This document shows, in pieces, positions 54,779-63,360 of a stretch of DNA of 64,000 bases (the first letter of the stretch is position 1; each line of letters begins with the position of its first letter). The position numbers were made by a program, and so were the translations under genes. A model generated the notes under the pieces. It saw only the letters and a list, made by a program, of their open reading frames with translations. It was not told the DNA's origin and did no database searches. The stretch spans positions 477,964 through 541,963 of the forward strand of contig JAUJNF010000001.1 of the NCBI GenBank assembly GCA_030446485.1. The letters are read 5' to 3'. The DNA comes from Thermoleophilaceae bacterium. GTDB taxonomy: Bacteria; Actinomycetota; Thermoleophilia; Solirubrobacterales; Thermoleophilaceae.

Positions 54779-55060
54779 GGGTCCTGCTCGCCACGGCGCC
54801 GGCGCCCGTGATGACGTACGCGCCCCGCCGCCCCTCCCTCCGCGCAAGATCCTCGCAGCGCACCGGCCGTCCGCCGCTCGTCTCATGTCAGTCGTCGCGG
54901 CCCTGGACGCCCTGAAGGAGGCGGCGAGCAGCAACAGGCGCTGGCTCACCGCCGCGTAGTAGGGCGCTCGCCGCCTCAACGCAGCGGACAGACCAACCTC
55001 TGTGGACACCCCCTAGCCGCATCGACCGACTCGCGGAAGACCCGAATGTCGATGTCGCGC
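54779..55060 (+). repeat. Direct repeat copy 2 (LysR 3' end and chlorite-dismutase tail)
   Basis: Diverged copy of 51939-52206. It contains the last ~60 codons of LysR in one frame (KILAAHRPSAARLMSVVAALDALKEAASSN.RWLTAA*), ending at 54959, and about 45 bases antisense to the end of the chlorite-dismutase gene. The 32 bases before it match 50236-50270, so the segment is a mosaic of local pieces. Confidence 0.8.
54780..54959 (+). pseudogene. LysR 3' fragment (truncated copy)
   Basis: Only the last ~58 residues of LysR remain (LLATAPAPVMTYAP..., KILAAHRPSAARLMSVVAALDALKEAASSN). There is no HTH or start codon of its own. Confidence 0.7.
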
Positions 55061-55105
55061 TCAGCAGCAAGCTGCCTCGCCGCACCACAGAAAGCGGCAC
55101 GCCGG

Positions 55106-55888
55106 CTATAGCCGCTGCTCGACGCGGTCGAGCATCCGAAACAGCAAGTCGGCGAGCATCACGACCTCGGCCGCCTCGGTTGGATCGTCGAACTCCACCT
55201 CTCGGTGGCTACTTGGGTTCTTGAAGACACCGGGCGCCCCAGAAAGGGCCATGGTCGCCTGGCGCTCGCCGGCCTCGGCCTGCGGGTCGGCAAGCCCGCC
55301 ACCCTCCGCGAACTCGCGCTGCACGAGCTTCACGCCGAGGTCGCCGGGGCCCGTGCCCGCGCCGGCCAGCTCACGCACGCGGATCTCCACTTCCCGCATC
55401 GCCGCGAACGCCGCCAGCTCGTACTCGCCGATCAGGAACTGACGTCGGACGCCGTTCGAGCCGAGCGTGTAGATCGACGGCGATGCGGCGCTCCGCTCCT
55501 AGGCGCGCCGGTCCGTCAGGACTACGCGCCGCCTCGTCGCCGCGGCGAGTGACGAAGTACCAGGGACCGCTCTGCTCGTGGTCTCGGGCCAAGAGCCCGT
55601 TCGAGAGCAGCCAGTCCCACGCCTCGAAGACGGCCCGAGCGTAGGGGCCCTTGAAGTCCACCTCCGATCCGCCTCCGGCGATTACCTGCTTCCCGTCATG
55701 CCCGGCGGCCCCGGCCGCTCCGGCGCAACAGTAGGCGGAGTAGCCGAGATGAAGTTCAGCGGACTTCCGAGCGGCGAGCTGCCCGGCGACGTGAACACCA
55801 GCCGCCACAGAACATGCAAAGCCAACTCGTCGACGGGCATCGCCAGCGCCTGCTGCTCGGTAGGCCACGCCTTCGGCATCGAGCTCAT
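55106..55888 (-). pseudogene. TIGR02391 family protein, frameshifted
   Basis: The pieces are: N terminus MPKAWPTEQQALAMPVDELALHVLWRLV; then GGGSEVDFKGPYARAVFEAWDWLLSNGLLARDHEQSGPWYFVTRRGDEA in another frame (shift near 55750); then EVEIRVRELAGAG...LVQREFAEGGGLADPQAEAGERQA...GVFKNPSSHREVEFDDPTEAAEVVMLADLLFRMLDRV in a third (near 55440). These make up the TIGR02391 family, often found near mobile elements and Abi-like systems. About 250 residues when corrected. Confidence 0.75.
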
Positions 55889-56036
55889 TGAGCGCGCTGC
55901 CGATTGTGGATCTCGTCCTGCTGCGGGCGCTGAACACCCATTCCAAAGGCTACTTCTGCGAGAAAAAGCCGGGAGAAGGAAAAGAGCGACGGTCCAGCCG
56001 AGTAAGACAAACCGAAGACTTGCAGGAAGTTCTCAG

Positions 56037-56083
<47 letters not shown>

Positions 56084-56373
56084 GAGTGAAGCCCGCGTGC
56101 AAGGCCGATCTCGCGGCGATGCGATCCGGAATGCGACCCGGAGACCTCGCATAGATTCGCCGCTCGTTGCACGTCGTCGCATGTCATGGCACCACCGCGG
56201 TGAAGGTGATGTCCAGCCCGCGCGCTTTGCCTATCCCGGGTCGTATCTCGTAATGACACGCTGAGTGATCTTGGGTGCCGGCGTACCTGCCGCTGAGCGA
56301 CGACCCGTTCAGCAGCATTGCTCACCTCCCGGCCTGGACAGCGCGGAGGCAGGCGCCTTAGAGTCGGTACTTG

Positions 56374-57588
56374 ATGCCAAAGCCTGCACGAAAGGATGAC
56401 TATCCGTCATACGCGCGCGGAATCGCGCGGGGACTCGAGAATGCTTTCCGGCCGCCCACCGACAGGTGGTGGCAGCCCTGGCGGCGCCCTACCGCGCAGC
56501 GGCACGTTGAAGCTCGAATCGAGGCCGAGAACCTCAAGGCCGTCGTGTTCTCCGACCTGCACCGAGGCAAGTTCGTCGACAAGGCCGACGACTTCCGCCG
56601 CGCGCACCGTGCCTACCGTGCCGCGCTCGGTTCGTACTTCGAGCAGGGCTACGAGCTGTGGCTCCTCGGCGACATTGAAGAGCTGTGGGAGAACAAAGCG
56701 AAGGACGTCGTCACGACCTATGCAGAGGCGCTCGAACTCGAGCAGCGCTTTGTCGCGCCCGGCGGTCCGGGACTGCGCCGCTTCTACGGCAATCACGACC
56801 TTGATTGGAGCCGTCCGAAGTGGGTGAAGGAGCACCTCGCAGAGTGGCTGGACGGCACCCCTGTCAGTGAGTCGCTGCGGCTGCACGTGCACGAGCGCGG
56901 CAAGCCCCTCGGCATGTTCTTTCTCGTGCACGGCCACCAGGGCACGGCGAGCAGCGACACGTTCGCCGCTATCTCGCGACTACCGGTGCGCTACGTATGG
57001 CCCCACATCCAACGCGCGCACGGCTGGGTCGCTACGACGCCCGCGGAGTCGCCAAACCTCCGCGACAAGCACGACCGTGCAATGGCTGACTGGGCGATGG
57101 CGCGAGCCAGCAGCGAGCCACGTCATGCTCGCCCAATTCTCATCGCCGGGCACACACACCACCCGATCTTCCCGGACGAGCCGCCGAAGCGACCGACAGA
57201 GGGGGAGCTCGCAGCGCTCCGCGACCAACTCGCCGACGAGACAAACCCGGCGGCTCGCGCAGAGCTCGCGGGGAAGATCGAGCTTATGCGGGCCGAGCTC
57301 TGGGAGCCGGAGTTCGTTCCGCCGTCGATTGTCCCGCCGTGCTACTTCAACACCGGCTGCGCTTCCTTCCCGGACGGCGACGTCACGTGCCTCGAGCTCA
57401 ACGGCGAGCAGCTCGTCGACGCGGAGGACGAGAATGACGGCCGGGGCAAGATCCGGCTCGTTCGCTGGCTCGACAATCACGGCGAGCCGCGATCTCACCC
57501 TCTCGCCAGCCGACCCCTGCGGGAGGTCCTCAACGACGTAAGCGCGGCCCAGGTCTCAGGGGGAAGCGCCGCGCCTAGCCAAATCTGA
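56374..57588 (+). CDS. Metallophosphoesterase
   Basis: A 404-residue protein with a calcineurin-like phosphoesterase core: VVFSDLHRGKFVD, WLLGDIEELWENK, FYGNHDLDWS, FLVHGHQG and LIAGHTHHPIF. The metal ligands D, D, N, H and H are all present. The C-terminal ~120 residues (VPPSIVPPCYFNTGCASF...) continue the same domain. Substrate is unknown. The ATG at 56374 follows a TTG. It is the first gene after the tRNA-Arg remnant. A membrane protein gene follows 28 bases later, so the two probably form one unit. Confidence 0.85.
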   Translation: MPKPARKDDYPSYARGIARGLENAFRPPTDRWWQPWRRPTAQRHVEARIEAENLKAVVFSDLHRGKFVDKADDFRRAHRAYRAALGSYFEQGYELWLLGDIEELWENKAKDVVTTYAEALELEQRFVAPGGPGLRRFYGNHDLDWSRPKWVKEHLAEWLDGTPVSESLRLHVHERGKPLGMFFLVHGHQGTASSDTFAAISRLPVRYVWPHIQRAHGWVATTPAESPNLRDKHDRAMADWAMARASSEPRHARPILIAGHTHHPIFPDEPPKRPTEGELAALRDQLADETNPAARAELAGKIELMRAELWEPEFVPPSIVPPCYFNTGCASFPDGDVTCLELNGEQLVDAEDENDGRGKIRLVRWLDNHGEPRSHPLASRPLREVLNDVSAAQVSGGSAAPSQI

Positions 57589-57616
57589 AACGCTGAACGC
57601 AGAAAGCGCCTTCGCA

Positions 57617-58177
57617 GTGCCCGAACTTTCAGCAACACTCGCCGGCGTCGCCTTCACTAGCGGGCTCGCCGCTCTCCTCGCCGCTGCCACCGGTGCGACG
57701 GTGAAGATCGCCGGCAACGAGCTAGGCGCCAACGGCGTTCGCACCCGAGTAACGACGGCCCTAATAGGACTCTCTCTCGTGGGCTGGAGCGCGTGGAGCA
57801 TGCGTGAGCAGCCATTTGAGGTGTCCGCAATCGAGGGGGACCGGCTTGATCTGGTTAGCCTCGATCGCAAGAGTTGCCGAGCCGTGGTGGAGGTGGCCGT
57901 TTTCGTCCGCTTCCGCCGTGCGCCGGGCACCGTCCGTTACGAGGTCAGATTCGGACCAGAGATCCCGGTCAGAACCTTCAGCCAGAAGCTGAAGCACTCT
58001 GGCTCCGGGGCCGACCTGCTCGGACCGAAGCGCATTCGGCTGCCCGCGAACCGCCCGAAGATTCCTTTGAGACCCGAAGTCGTCATCGTCTCACCGAACC
58101 TGGTGCGCACGCGGGATATCAATCTCGGCGGTCCACCGGCGCTCGGTGACGCAGTCCGGAAGTGCCGGCTCACATAG
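57617..58177 (+). CDS. Hypothetical membrane protein, 186 aa
   Basis: GTG start. Two hydrophobic stretches (TLAGVAFTSGLAALLAAATGATVKIAG and VTTALIGLSLVGWSAWSM) precede a beta-rich soluble C-terminal region (VEVAVFVRFRRAPGTVRYEVRFG, and ALGDAVRKCRLT). No family is recognised. Downstream partner of the metallophosphoesterase. Could be a toxin-like or defence-associated membrane protein, but nothing in the sequence proves it. Confidence 0.6.
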   Translation: MPELSATLAGVAFTSGLAALLAAATGATVKIAGNELGANGVRTRVTTALIGLSLVGWSAWSMREQPFEVSAIEGDRLDLVSLDRKSCRAVVEVAVFVRFRRAPGTVRYEVRFGPEIPVRTFSQKLKHSGSGADLLGPKRIRLPANRPKIPLRPEVVIVSPNLVRTRDINLGGPPALGDAVRKCRLT

Positions 58178-58294
58178 GGCGATTCGTCCTGGACGCGCGA
58201 ACTCACGCGTGCATGTGCAGGCGAGCGTGCTTCGAGCCGGCGCGGCGAACGGATCCGGGCAGACGAGCCCCCGGCGCCGCCGTCGGGTCGACAG

Positions 58295-59046
58295 TCAGCG
58301 GTCGCGCCAATCCTCGATGCCGAGGCGGACGTGCCCCGCTTCGAGCCGGGTCGCGTCGCTGTCGATCGCGGCCGCGGCCGCGACCTCAAGGGCGGCCAGG
58401 ACGTGGCGGACGCTGCCGTCCTTCTCGTCGTAGAACGCGGCGAGGGCGGATAGCACCTCGTCTCCGATAAGGTCCTCAACGCGCACGCCAATGTCGTAGA
58501 AGTCGAGCCGGTGCGCGAGGATGGCTCGCAGCCCGTCAACCGTGCGAGCAGCCAGTGACGGGATGGTGGCTTCGAACAGATAAGGACGTAGCTCGGCGTA
58601 GGCATCCAGCTCGGTGAAGTGATCCTGCACGGCGATGATCGTCGGCGTCTCGATCTCGCGTACGAGCAGCTTGAGGCTGTTGGTGAAGAAGCGGTCGCGC
58701 GTGGCGTCGTCGACGCCGGTTCCGAGCGCGGCCTCGGTGTCCTCCAGGACGAGTACGGGGACGCGCTTGTAGTGATTGAAGATCGCGAGCAGGCGGTCGA
58801 GGCCGTAAAGGCGGTCGGCGGGCTGTCTGCCCCGGCTGTACTCGATCTCCAGCGACTCGAGCTGGGCGGACACCTCAATCGGAACGGGGCCGCCGCCGAG
58901 CCTTGCCCCACCGCTGGTGCGACCCGGCCGACGGTCTCGTCATCCGCGCGGGCGCTCTCGATCGCCTCGCGTTGGTCGCCGCTGACGGCGACCTCGTTCG
59001 CCTTCGCGGCCTCGAGGGCGGCGCCGAGCGCCACGCTGCCGAGCAC
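58295..59046 (-). pseudogene. AAA-type ATPase, 5'-truncated and frameshifted
   Basis: The frame from 59046 (LGSVALGAALEAAKANEVAVSGDQREAIESARADDE) is separated by a one-base shift near 58905 from GGGPVPIEVSAQLESLEIEYSRG...RLLAIFNHYKRVPVLVLEDTEAALG (Walker B-like DTE). It continues with LKLLVREIETPTIIAVQDH and a helical C-terminal part. The Walker A (P-loop) is not present; a stop codon immediately precedes the first frame. The gene is thus a fragment of an ATPase of unknown function. Confidence 0.6.
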
Positions 59047-59315
59047 GGCCTAGAGGCGCCCGGCCTCCCGGAACCGCTAGCGTTCGGGGCGAAGGCAGAG
59101 CGGGCCTCGGCTCGTTCGCTACGGAGGGGCGCCACAGCGTCCAAGCCCCCAAACCACCGGACTCGCGACCGGCCTCCGCAGCCCCGGCCAAGCCGCCACA
59201 TATTCGCGGCTAGTCGCTCCATACGAACCCTAGAAACCGAAAGCTCCGGGCAGCCCGCGCCCCGGCGGCTCAGGTGGGCGCGGGCGTCAAGCAGGGTTCG
59301 TGAAGGAGCAATCGA

Positions 59316-59525
59316 GTGCCGAAGATGATCGACAGAGCCACCGGGGAGCGGTTGCTCACCCCGGCAGAAGTTGCCGACCAATGCCGGGCGACGCCGCGCC
59401 AAGTTCGGCGCTGGCTCGACGAACGCCGCCTTGCCTTCGTCGAACTCCCGCGCGGGCGGCGCGTCCCTGAGAGCGCCTTGCACGCCTTTCTCGCTAGGCG
59501 CACGGTCGAGGCGGAGGACCGATGA
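59316..59525 (+). CDS. Small HTH protein (excisionase/MerR-like)
   Basis: A 69-residue protein: RLLTPAEVADQCRATPRQVRRWLDERRLAFVELPRGRRVPESALHAFLAR. This is the helix-turn-helix pattern of excisionase-type DNA-binding proteins. GAAGGAG precedes the GTG. It probably assists recombination or regulates the element. It overlaps the next gene by 4 bases (ATGA). Confidence 0.75.
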   Translation: MPKMIDRATGERLLTPAEVADQCRATPRQVRRWLDERRLAFVELPRGRRVPESALHAFLARRTVEAEDR

Positions 59526-59893
59526 AGAAGAAGGGGCCGGGGCCGGGGCGCCACCCGAACAGCCTCGCGAACCTGCGGCCGGCGCCGCCCGCGCCCATGG
59601 GGAACAAGAGGGTCTTCAAACACGGCGCGCACGCCCAGCGTGAAAAGACGAGAGCGCTTGAGGCGTTCGAGCGGAAGGCCCGCACGGATATCGCCGCCGC
59701 GCTCGCGGCGAGCGCGCCCGTGCGCGAGGACGGCGAACTGCCCGCCGCCGACGAAGCGGCCGTCGAGCTGGCGGCACGGCAACTCGCGCGCGTGCGCAGC
59801 ATGGATGAATACGTGACCCAACACGGCTGCCTCGACGACGACGGGAAACCGCGCCCGGCGCTCGACCTGCTGGAGCGCGCGACCAAGAACGCG
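59522..59893 (+). pseudogene. Phage terminase small-subunit-like fragment
   Basis: GNKRVFKHGAHAQREKTRALEAFERKARTDIAAALAA and MDEYVTQHGCLDDDGKPRPALDLLERATKNA resemble small terminase subunits of phages and their relatives. The ORF runs on to 60796 as an Arg-rich shadow, but similarity stops near 59893, where a different gene on the other strand begins. It is thus a truncated gene at a junction. Confidence 0.6.
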
Positions 59894-60054
59894 CCGAGCA
59901 GCGACCACGCGGTCGCACCCCACGGCTCGTCGATCGTCCAGCCGCGCAGCCGGGCGCGGGTCAGCACGGCGGCGGCGAACAAGCCGCCCAGTCCGGCGCC
60001 GTGCAGCACGGCGCCCAGCAGGGGCGAGGAGGTGATGAGGAAGGTCGAGGTCAT
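59878..60054 (-). pseudogene. Truncated small membrane protein
   Basis: TFLITSSPLLGAVLHGAGLGGLFAAAVLTRARLRGWTIDEPWGATAWSLLGAFLVA is a two-helix membrane protein that runs directly into the opposite strand of the terminase-like gene. The gene ends without its own C terminus. It marks the rearrangement junction with the phage-like side. Confidence 0.5.
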
Positions 60055-60109
60055 GCGCCGCCCCCGCCAGCCCCGGCTGGCACCATCGCAAGCAGCAACC
60101 ACGACCGAC

Positions 60110-60235
60110 CGACAGGTGGCGCAACACGCTCGCGACAACGTCTTCGACGATCGCTACGGTCGCCGGGTCCTTGAGCCTGTAGAAGGCGTTCCCGCCTTCC
60201 TTGCGCGTGCCGACGACGCCCGCGTGAGTGAGATG
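60110..60235 (-). pseudogene. ArsR-type regulator C-terminal fragment
   Basis: LTHAGVVGTRKEGGNAFYRLKDPATVAIVEDVVASVLRHL matches the wing and last helix of ArsR-family HTH domains (TRKEG..YYRL). The upstream part of the gene is not found. It sits in a gap of about 430 bases with no intact gene. Confidence 0.5.
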
Positions 60236-60340
60236 TACACGTCAGCGCGCTTGTGCCGCTGTACTTGTGCGTGCGTGCGCTCTACTGGTTGTCCGCTGCC
60301 GCCTCGCTGGTTGATGGTGAGCCTTCTGGGCCATGTCGGG

Positions 60341-61126
60341 TTAGACCGACTGTTGCGAGCCGGTCTCCTGATGGGAGGGCGCCCGCTCGTTGTGATCGGT
60401 CTCGACCTCGATGTCGTCGATGTCCAGCGCGACGAGGGTCGGATGGCGGAGAGATCGGCCGCGGGGCCCGCGTACGTGGACTCGCCGGCGAGCAGCGAAG
60501 ACGAGTCGGTCGATGCGTTGGTGATCGCTGCTGTAGTGGGCGGCGTGTGCCCAGCGGCTGACTGGCTGGGCGGTGTAGTCGTGGCGGCGGATGAGGCCCG
60601 CAGCATCGACGTAGAACGTCTGGCGCGGAGAGTGGGTGTGGAGGCTCGGCGGGAAGCGGACCTCGAGTCGTCGCCATTGCTCACCGGCCTCCGGCCAGGC
60701 GTGTCCCTCGGTGACCGTGACTCCTTCGGAGGTGAGCAGGATGGGCGTGGCGAGGTAGTTCCACCATGCGTATCCGGCGAAGTACGTGGCGTCTAGCGCG
60801 TCCCAGCGGAGGTTGCGACGCACGCTGCTCAGGCCGTTGAAGGCGGCGCGAGCGTTGTGTCGGCTCTCGATGAGTCTGCCACCGAGGGTCTCGATCCGGA
60901 CGTCGCCTCGATCGAACACCGCGCGATGGCCGGCTTGCGGGAAGCCGTCAATGACCGCGTGCTGGTGCGCTGGCTGAACCCGCACTGTCCCGTTGGCCAT
61001 GCGGTTCCCCGGGAATCGCGAGCGCAGCAGCCCGCTGAAGGTGCCGCGGGCAGTGATCGCGGTGACGTCACGCCACGATTCAAGGCCGCCGTGGGCGGCG
61101 AGGGCCTCATCGAGAAGCGCGCTCAC
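60341..61126 (-). CDS. Hypothetical protein, 261 aa
   Basis: MSALLDEALAAHGGLESWRDVTAITARGTFSGLL is the start of a protein predicted to be beta-rich. FPGNRMANGTVRVQPAHQHAVIDG and LRWDALDATYFAGYAWWNYLATPILL are conserved-looking blocks. No signal peptide is visible. The ATG overlaps the HxlR stop (ATGA), so it is translated with that regulator. Function not known; context suggests a substrate-binding or carrier role. Confidence 0.7.
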   Translation of the reverse strand: MSALLDEALAAHGGLESWRDVTAITARGTFSGLLRSRFPGNRMANGTVRVQPAHQHAVIDGFPQAGHRAVFDRGDVRIETLGGRLIESRHNARAAFNGLSSVRRNLRWDALDATYFAGYAWWNYLATPILLTSEGVTVTEGHAWPEAGEQWRRLEVRFPPSLHTHSPRQTFYVDAAGLIRRHDYTAQPVSRWAHAAHYSSDHQRIDRLVFAARRRVHVRGPRGRSLRHPTLVALDIDDIEVETDHNERAPSHQETGSQQSV

Positions 61127-61752
61127 GCGGGCGTATCCGCGAAGACTGCGCTGAGGACGCCCGGGTCACCTTGGACGCGGGCGACGGGTAGAGCTTGCTC
61201 GAGGGTGAGCGCGCCTGCGGCGAGGCCGAGGACGATCTCTGGCGGTGCGGTCAGGACCGTGTCGGGGCGCTGGTCGGGTTCGGCGGTGACGTGGGGGCCG
61301 TCCTTGTCGATCCGCAGGGTCACGAAGAGTCCGGGGAGGTCGATCCCGACCTCAGCCGGACGTCGCGCTGTCCGCCTGTGAAGCAACGCGGGGAGCGCGA
61401 CGGCCAGCCAGCGCGGCGAGAAGGTGTCAGGGCCTGGGCCGCTGATCATCAGCGGGGTGCTCCAGCGGACGAGCGACTCCACAGGCTCTCGCAGCTGAGC
61501 GCCCCAGGGGGTCAGGGCGTAGACGACACCTCCCGGCTCGCCCAATCGCCGCTCGATCACACCGGAGGCCTCCAGGCTGCGCAGCCGGTCGGCCAGCAGA
61601 TTGGTCGCTATCCCGTCGAGCGTCGCCTTGAGTTCGCTGTAGCGCAGCGGGCCGAGCAGCAACTCGCGAACGATGAGCAGGCTCCAGCGATCGCCGATCG
61701 TGTCCAACGAGCGCGCAAGCCCGCAGTACTGCCCGTAAGAACGAGACGCCAT
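61123..61752 (-). CDS. HxlR family transcriptional regulator
   Basis: The 209-residue protein has SYGQYCGLARSLDTIGDRWSLLIVRELLLGPLRYSELKATLDGIATNLLADRLRSLEASGVIERR, the winged-helix HxlR signature. An SCP2-like C-terminal domain (LFVTLRIDKDGPHVTAEPDQ...GLAAGALTLEQALPVARVQGD) follows. It is divergent from the SnoaL/hydrolase genes with a 74-base gap that must hold both promoters, so it is the likely regulator of both sides. Confidence 0.85.
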   Translation of the reverse strand: MASRSYGQYCGLARSLDTIGDRWSLLIVRELLLGPLRYSELKATLDGIATNLLADRLRSLEASGVIERRLGEPGGVVYALTPWGAQLREPVESLVRWSTPLMISGPGPDTFSPRWLAVALPALLHRRTARRPAEVGIDLPGLFVTLRIDKDGPHVTAEPDQRPDTVLTAPPEIVLGLAAGALTLEQALPVARVQGDPGVLSAVFADTPA

Positions 61753-61826
61753 AACTTGACTATCTCACGTCTGCTTGATTTTCTCTAGTGCCACGCACCC
61801 CGCACCCCCTTCCTCGAAAGGTCTCG

Positions 61827-62342
61827 ATGTCCGTCACCGTTCCCGCCGCTCCTTCCTTCTCGCCCGTCTCAGCCGCGATCGCGACCTATCGCGCCGCCGG
61901 TGAACGCGGTGACGCCGATGCCATCAGCGCGCTGCTAGCGCCTGACGTGGCGCTGCACTCGCCGCTCACCGCGCGCGTGCGCTTCGCGGGCAGGGACGAG
62001 GTCACAGCCATGCACCGCGACATCTTCGCCGTGCTCGAGGAGCTTGAGACCAGCGAACCGCTGGCCCTTGACGACACGCGATCGTTCACGTTTCGTGCGC
62101 GCGTGCGCGGCGTGGAGCTCAACGCCATGGTCCTCGCGGAGTTCAACGAGGACGGGCAGATCGCTGACCTGACGATCTTCGGCCGGCCGCTCCCGGCCGT
62201 CGCGACGCTGTTCGCCGCGCTCCCCCCGCGCGTATCGGCCAGGCGCCGCGGACGAATGACGGGCGCGCTCGTCGCACTGGTCGCCCGACCGATCGCGTTC
62301 GTCGTGCGCACCGCCGACCGCCTGGCGCCGCGGTTCCTGTAG
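61827..62342 (+). CDS. SnoaL-like/NTF2-fold protein
   Basis: A 171-residue protein: AAIATYRAAGERGDADAISALLAPDVALHSPLTARVRFAGRDEVTAMHRDIFAVLEELETSEPLA. This is the cone-shaped NTF2 fold of SnoaL/ketosteroid-isomerase types. The C-terminal end is Arg-rich with a hydrophobic stretch. AAAGG lies before the ATG at 61827. The hydrolase gene follows 5 bases later, so the genes are coupled. Confidence 0.78.
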   Translation: MSVTVPAAPSFSPVSAAIATYRAAGERGDADAISALLAPDVALHSPLTARVRFAGRDEVTAMHRDIFAVLEELETSEPLALDDTRSFTFRARVRGVELNAMVLAEFNEDGQIADLTIFGRPLPAVATLFAALPPRVSARRRGRMTGALVALVARPIAFVVRTADRLAPRFL

Positions 62343-62347
62343 TCGTC

Positions 62348-63244
62348 GTGACTGACGCGAGCAGGCCCGCCTGGGTCGACGACGAGCTGTTCCCTTTCAA
62401 GAGCCGCTTCGCAGAGCTGGACGGCAACGTCGTGCACTACGTCGACGAGGGCTCGGGGCCGATCCTGCTGATGCTGCACGGCAATCCGGTCTGGTCCTTC
62501 GTGTACCGCGAGGTGATCGCCGCCCTGCGAAACCGGTTCCGGTGCATCGCCCTGGACTTTCCGGGGTTCGGCCTGTCCACCGGCGCCTCCGGCTATCGGT
62601 ACCTGGCCCAGGACCACGCCGACCTGCTCGTGTCCTTCCTCGACCACCTGGACCTGTCTCAACTAACCCTGGTCGGCCACAACTGGGGCGGCCCGTTCGG
62701 CCTGTACGCCGCCCAGCAACGGCCGGAGAAGTTCGAACGCCTCATCCTGGCTAACACCTGGGCATGGCCGCTGAACGGCGACCTGACCAGCGAAGTGTTC
62801 TCCCGCGGCATGGGGGGACCGGTCGGACGCGCGCTGATCAGGCAGTTCAACCCGCTCGTCAACTACTTCATCCCCTCAGCGCACAAGCGCCGGAAGCTAT
62901 CCGAGGCCGAGAAGGCGCACTATCGCGAGGCAATGCCCACGCCAGGACGTCGCCACGCCGGCGCTGTCCTTCCCGGCGAACTCGTCGGCGCTCGCGAGTT
63001 CTTCACCAATCTCGCCGACCAGCTCAGCACAGTCGAGAACTTGCCGACGCTGATCCTCTGGGCCGACGCGGATCCGATCTTCAACGACAAGTACCGTGAG
63101 CGCTGCGAAGCGACCTTCCCCAACCACACCACGACAGTGCTCCACGGAGTCGGCCACTTCCTGCAATCCGACGCACCAGCGGAGTTCAGCCAAGCCATCG
63201 AGACGTGGTGGGCCGGACTGGCCGGTGATGGCGGCCCGACCTGA
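62348..63244 (+). CDS. Haloalkane dehalogenase-like alpha/beta hydrolase with Asn nucleophile position
   Basis: The 298-residue protein has the family's LMLHGNPVWSFVYR oxyanion/halide loop, LDFPGFGLST and a nucleophile elbow VGHNWGGPFG. It also has an acid in WADADPIF and the catalytic His in GVGHFLQSDAP. Active dehalogenases have Asp in HDWGG. Here residue 112 is Asn (AAC at 62681), while His270 and Asp242 are kept. It may be inactive, a different hydrolase, or mature by deamidation. GTG start, directly after the SnoaL-like gene. Confidence 0.85.
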   Translation: MTDASRPAWVDDELFPFKSRFAELDGNVVHYVDEGSGPILLMLHGNPVWSFVYREVIAALRNRFRCIALDFPGFGLSTGASGYRYLAQDHADLLVSFLDHLDLSQLTLVGHNWGGPFGLYAAQQRPEKFERLILANTWAWPLNGDLTSEVFSRGMGGPVGRALIRQFNPLVNYFIPSAHKRRKLSEAEKAHYREAMPTPGRRHAGAVLPGELVGAREFFTNLADQLSTVENLPTLILWADADPIFNDKYRERCEATFPNHTTTVLHGVGHFLQSDAPAEFSQAIETWWAGLAGDGGPT

Positions 63245-63261
63245 ACAGGCCTCCCCCCGCC

Positions 63262-63360
63262 CACCACCGTCGTCATCGGAGGCGCCGGCCACTTCGCGTA
63301 GTCCGACGCCCCAGGCGCGTTCGCGGCAGCGATCCGCGACTGGCCGCCTTCAGAGGCCAC
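63262..63360 (+). pseudogene. Second, decayed dehalogenase-like 3' tail
   Basis: TVVIGGAGHFA-stop-SDAPGAFAAAIRDW mirrors the intact gene's TTTVLHGVGHFLQSDAPAEFSQAIETWW. An in-frame TAG is inside the motif, and nothing of the body is present, so it is a 3'-end remnant copied or left next to the intact gene. Confidence 0.6.

Noticed and set aside
59522-60796. One 424-residue fusion protein
   Set aside because: Similarity and composition change sharply near 59893, and the rest is antisense to other fragments.
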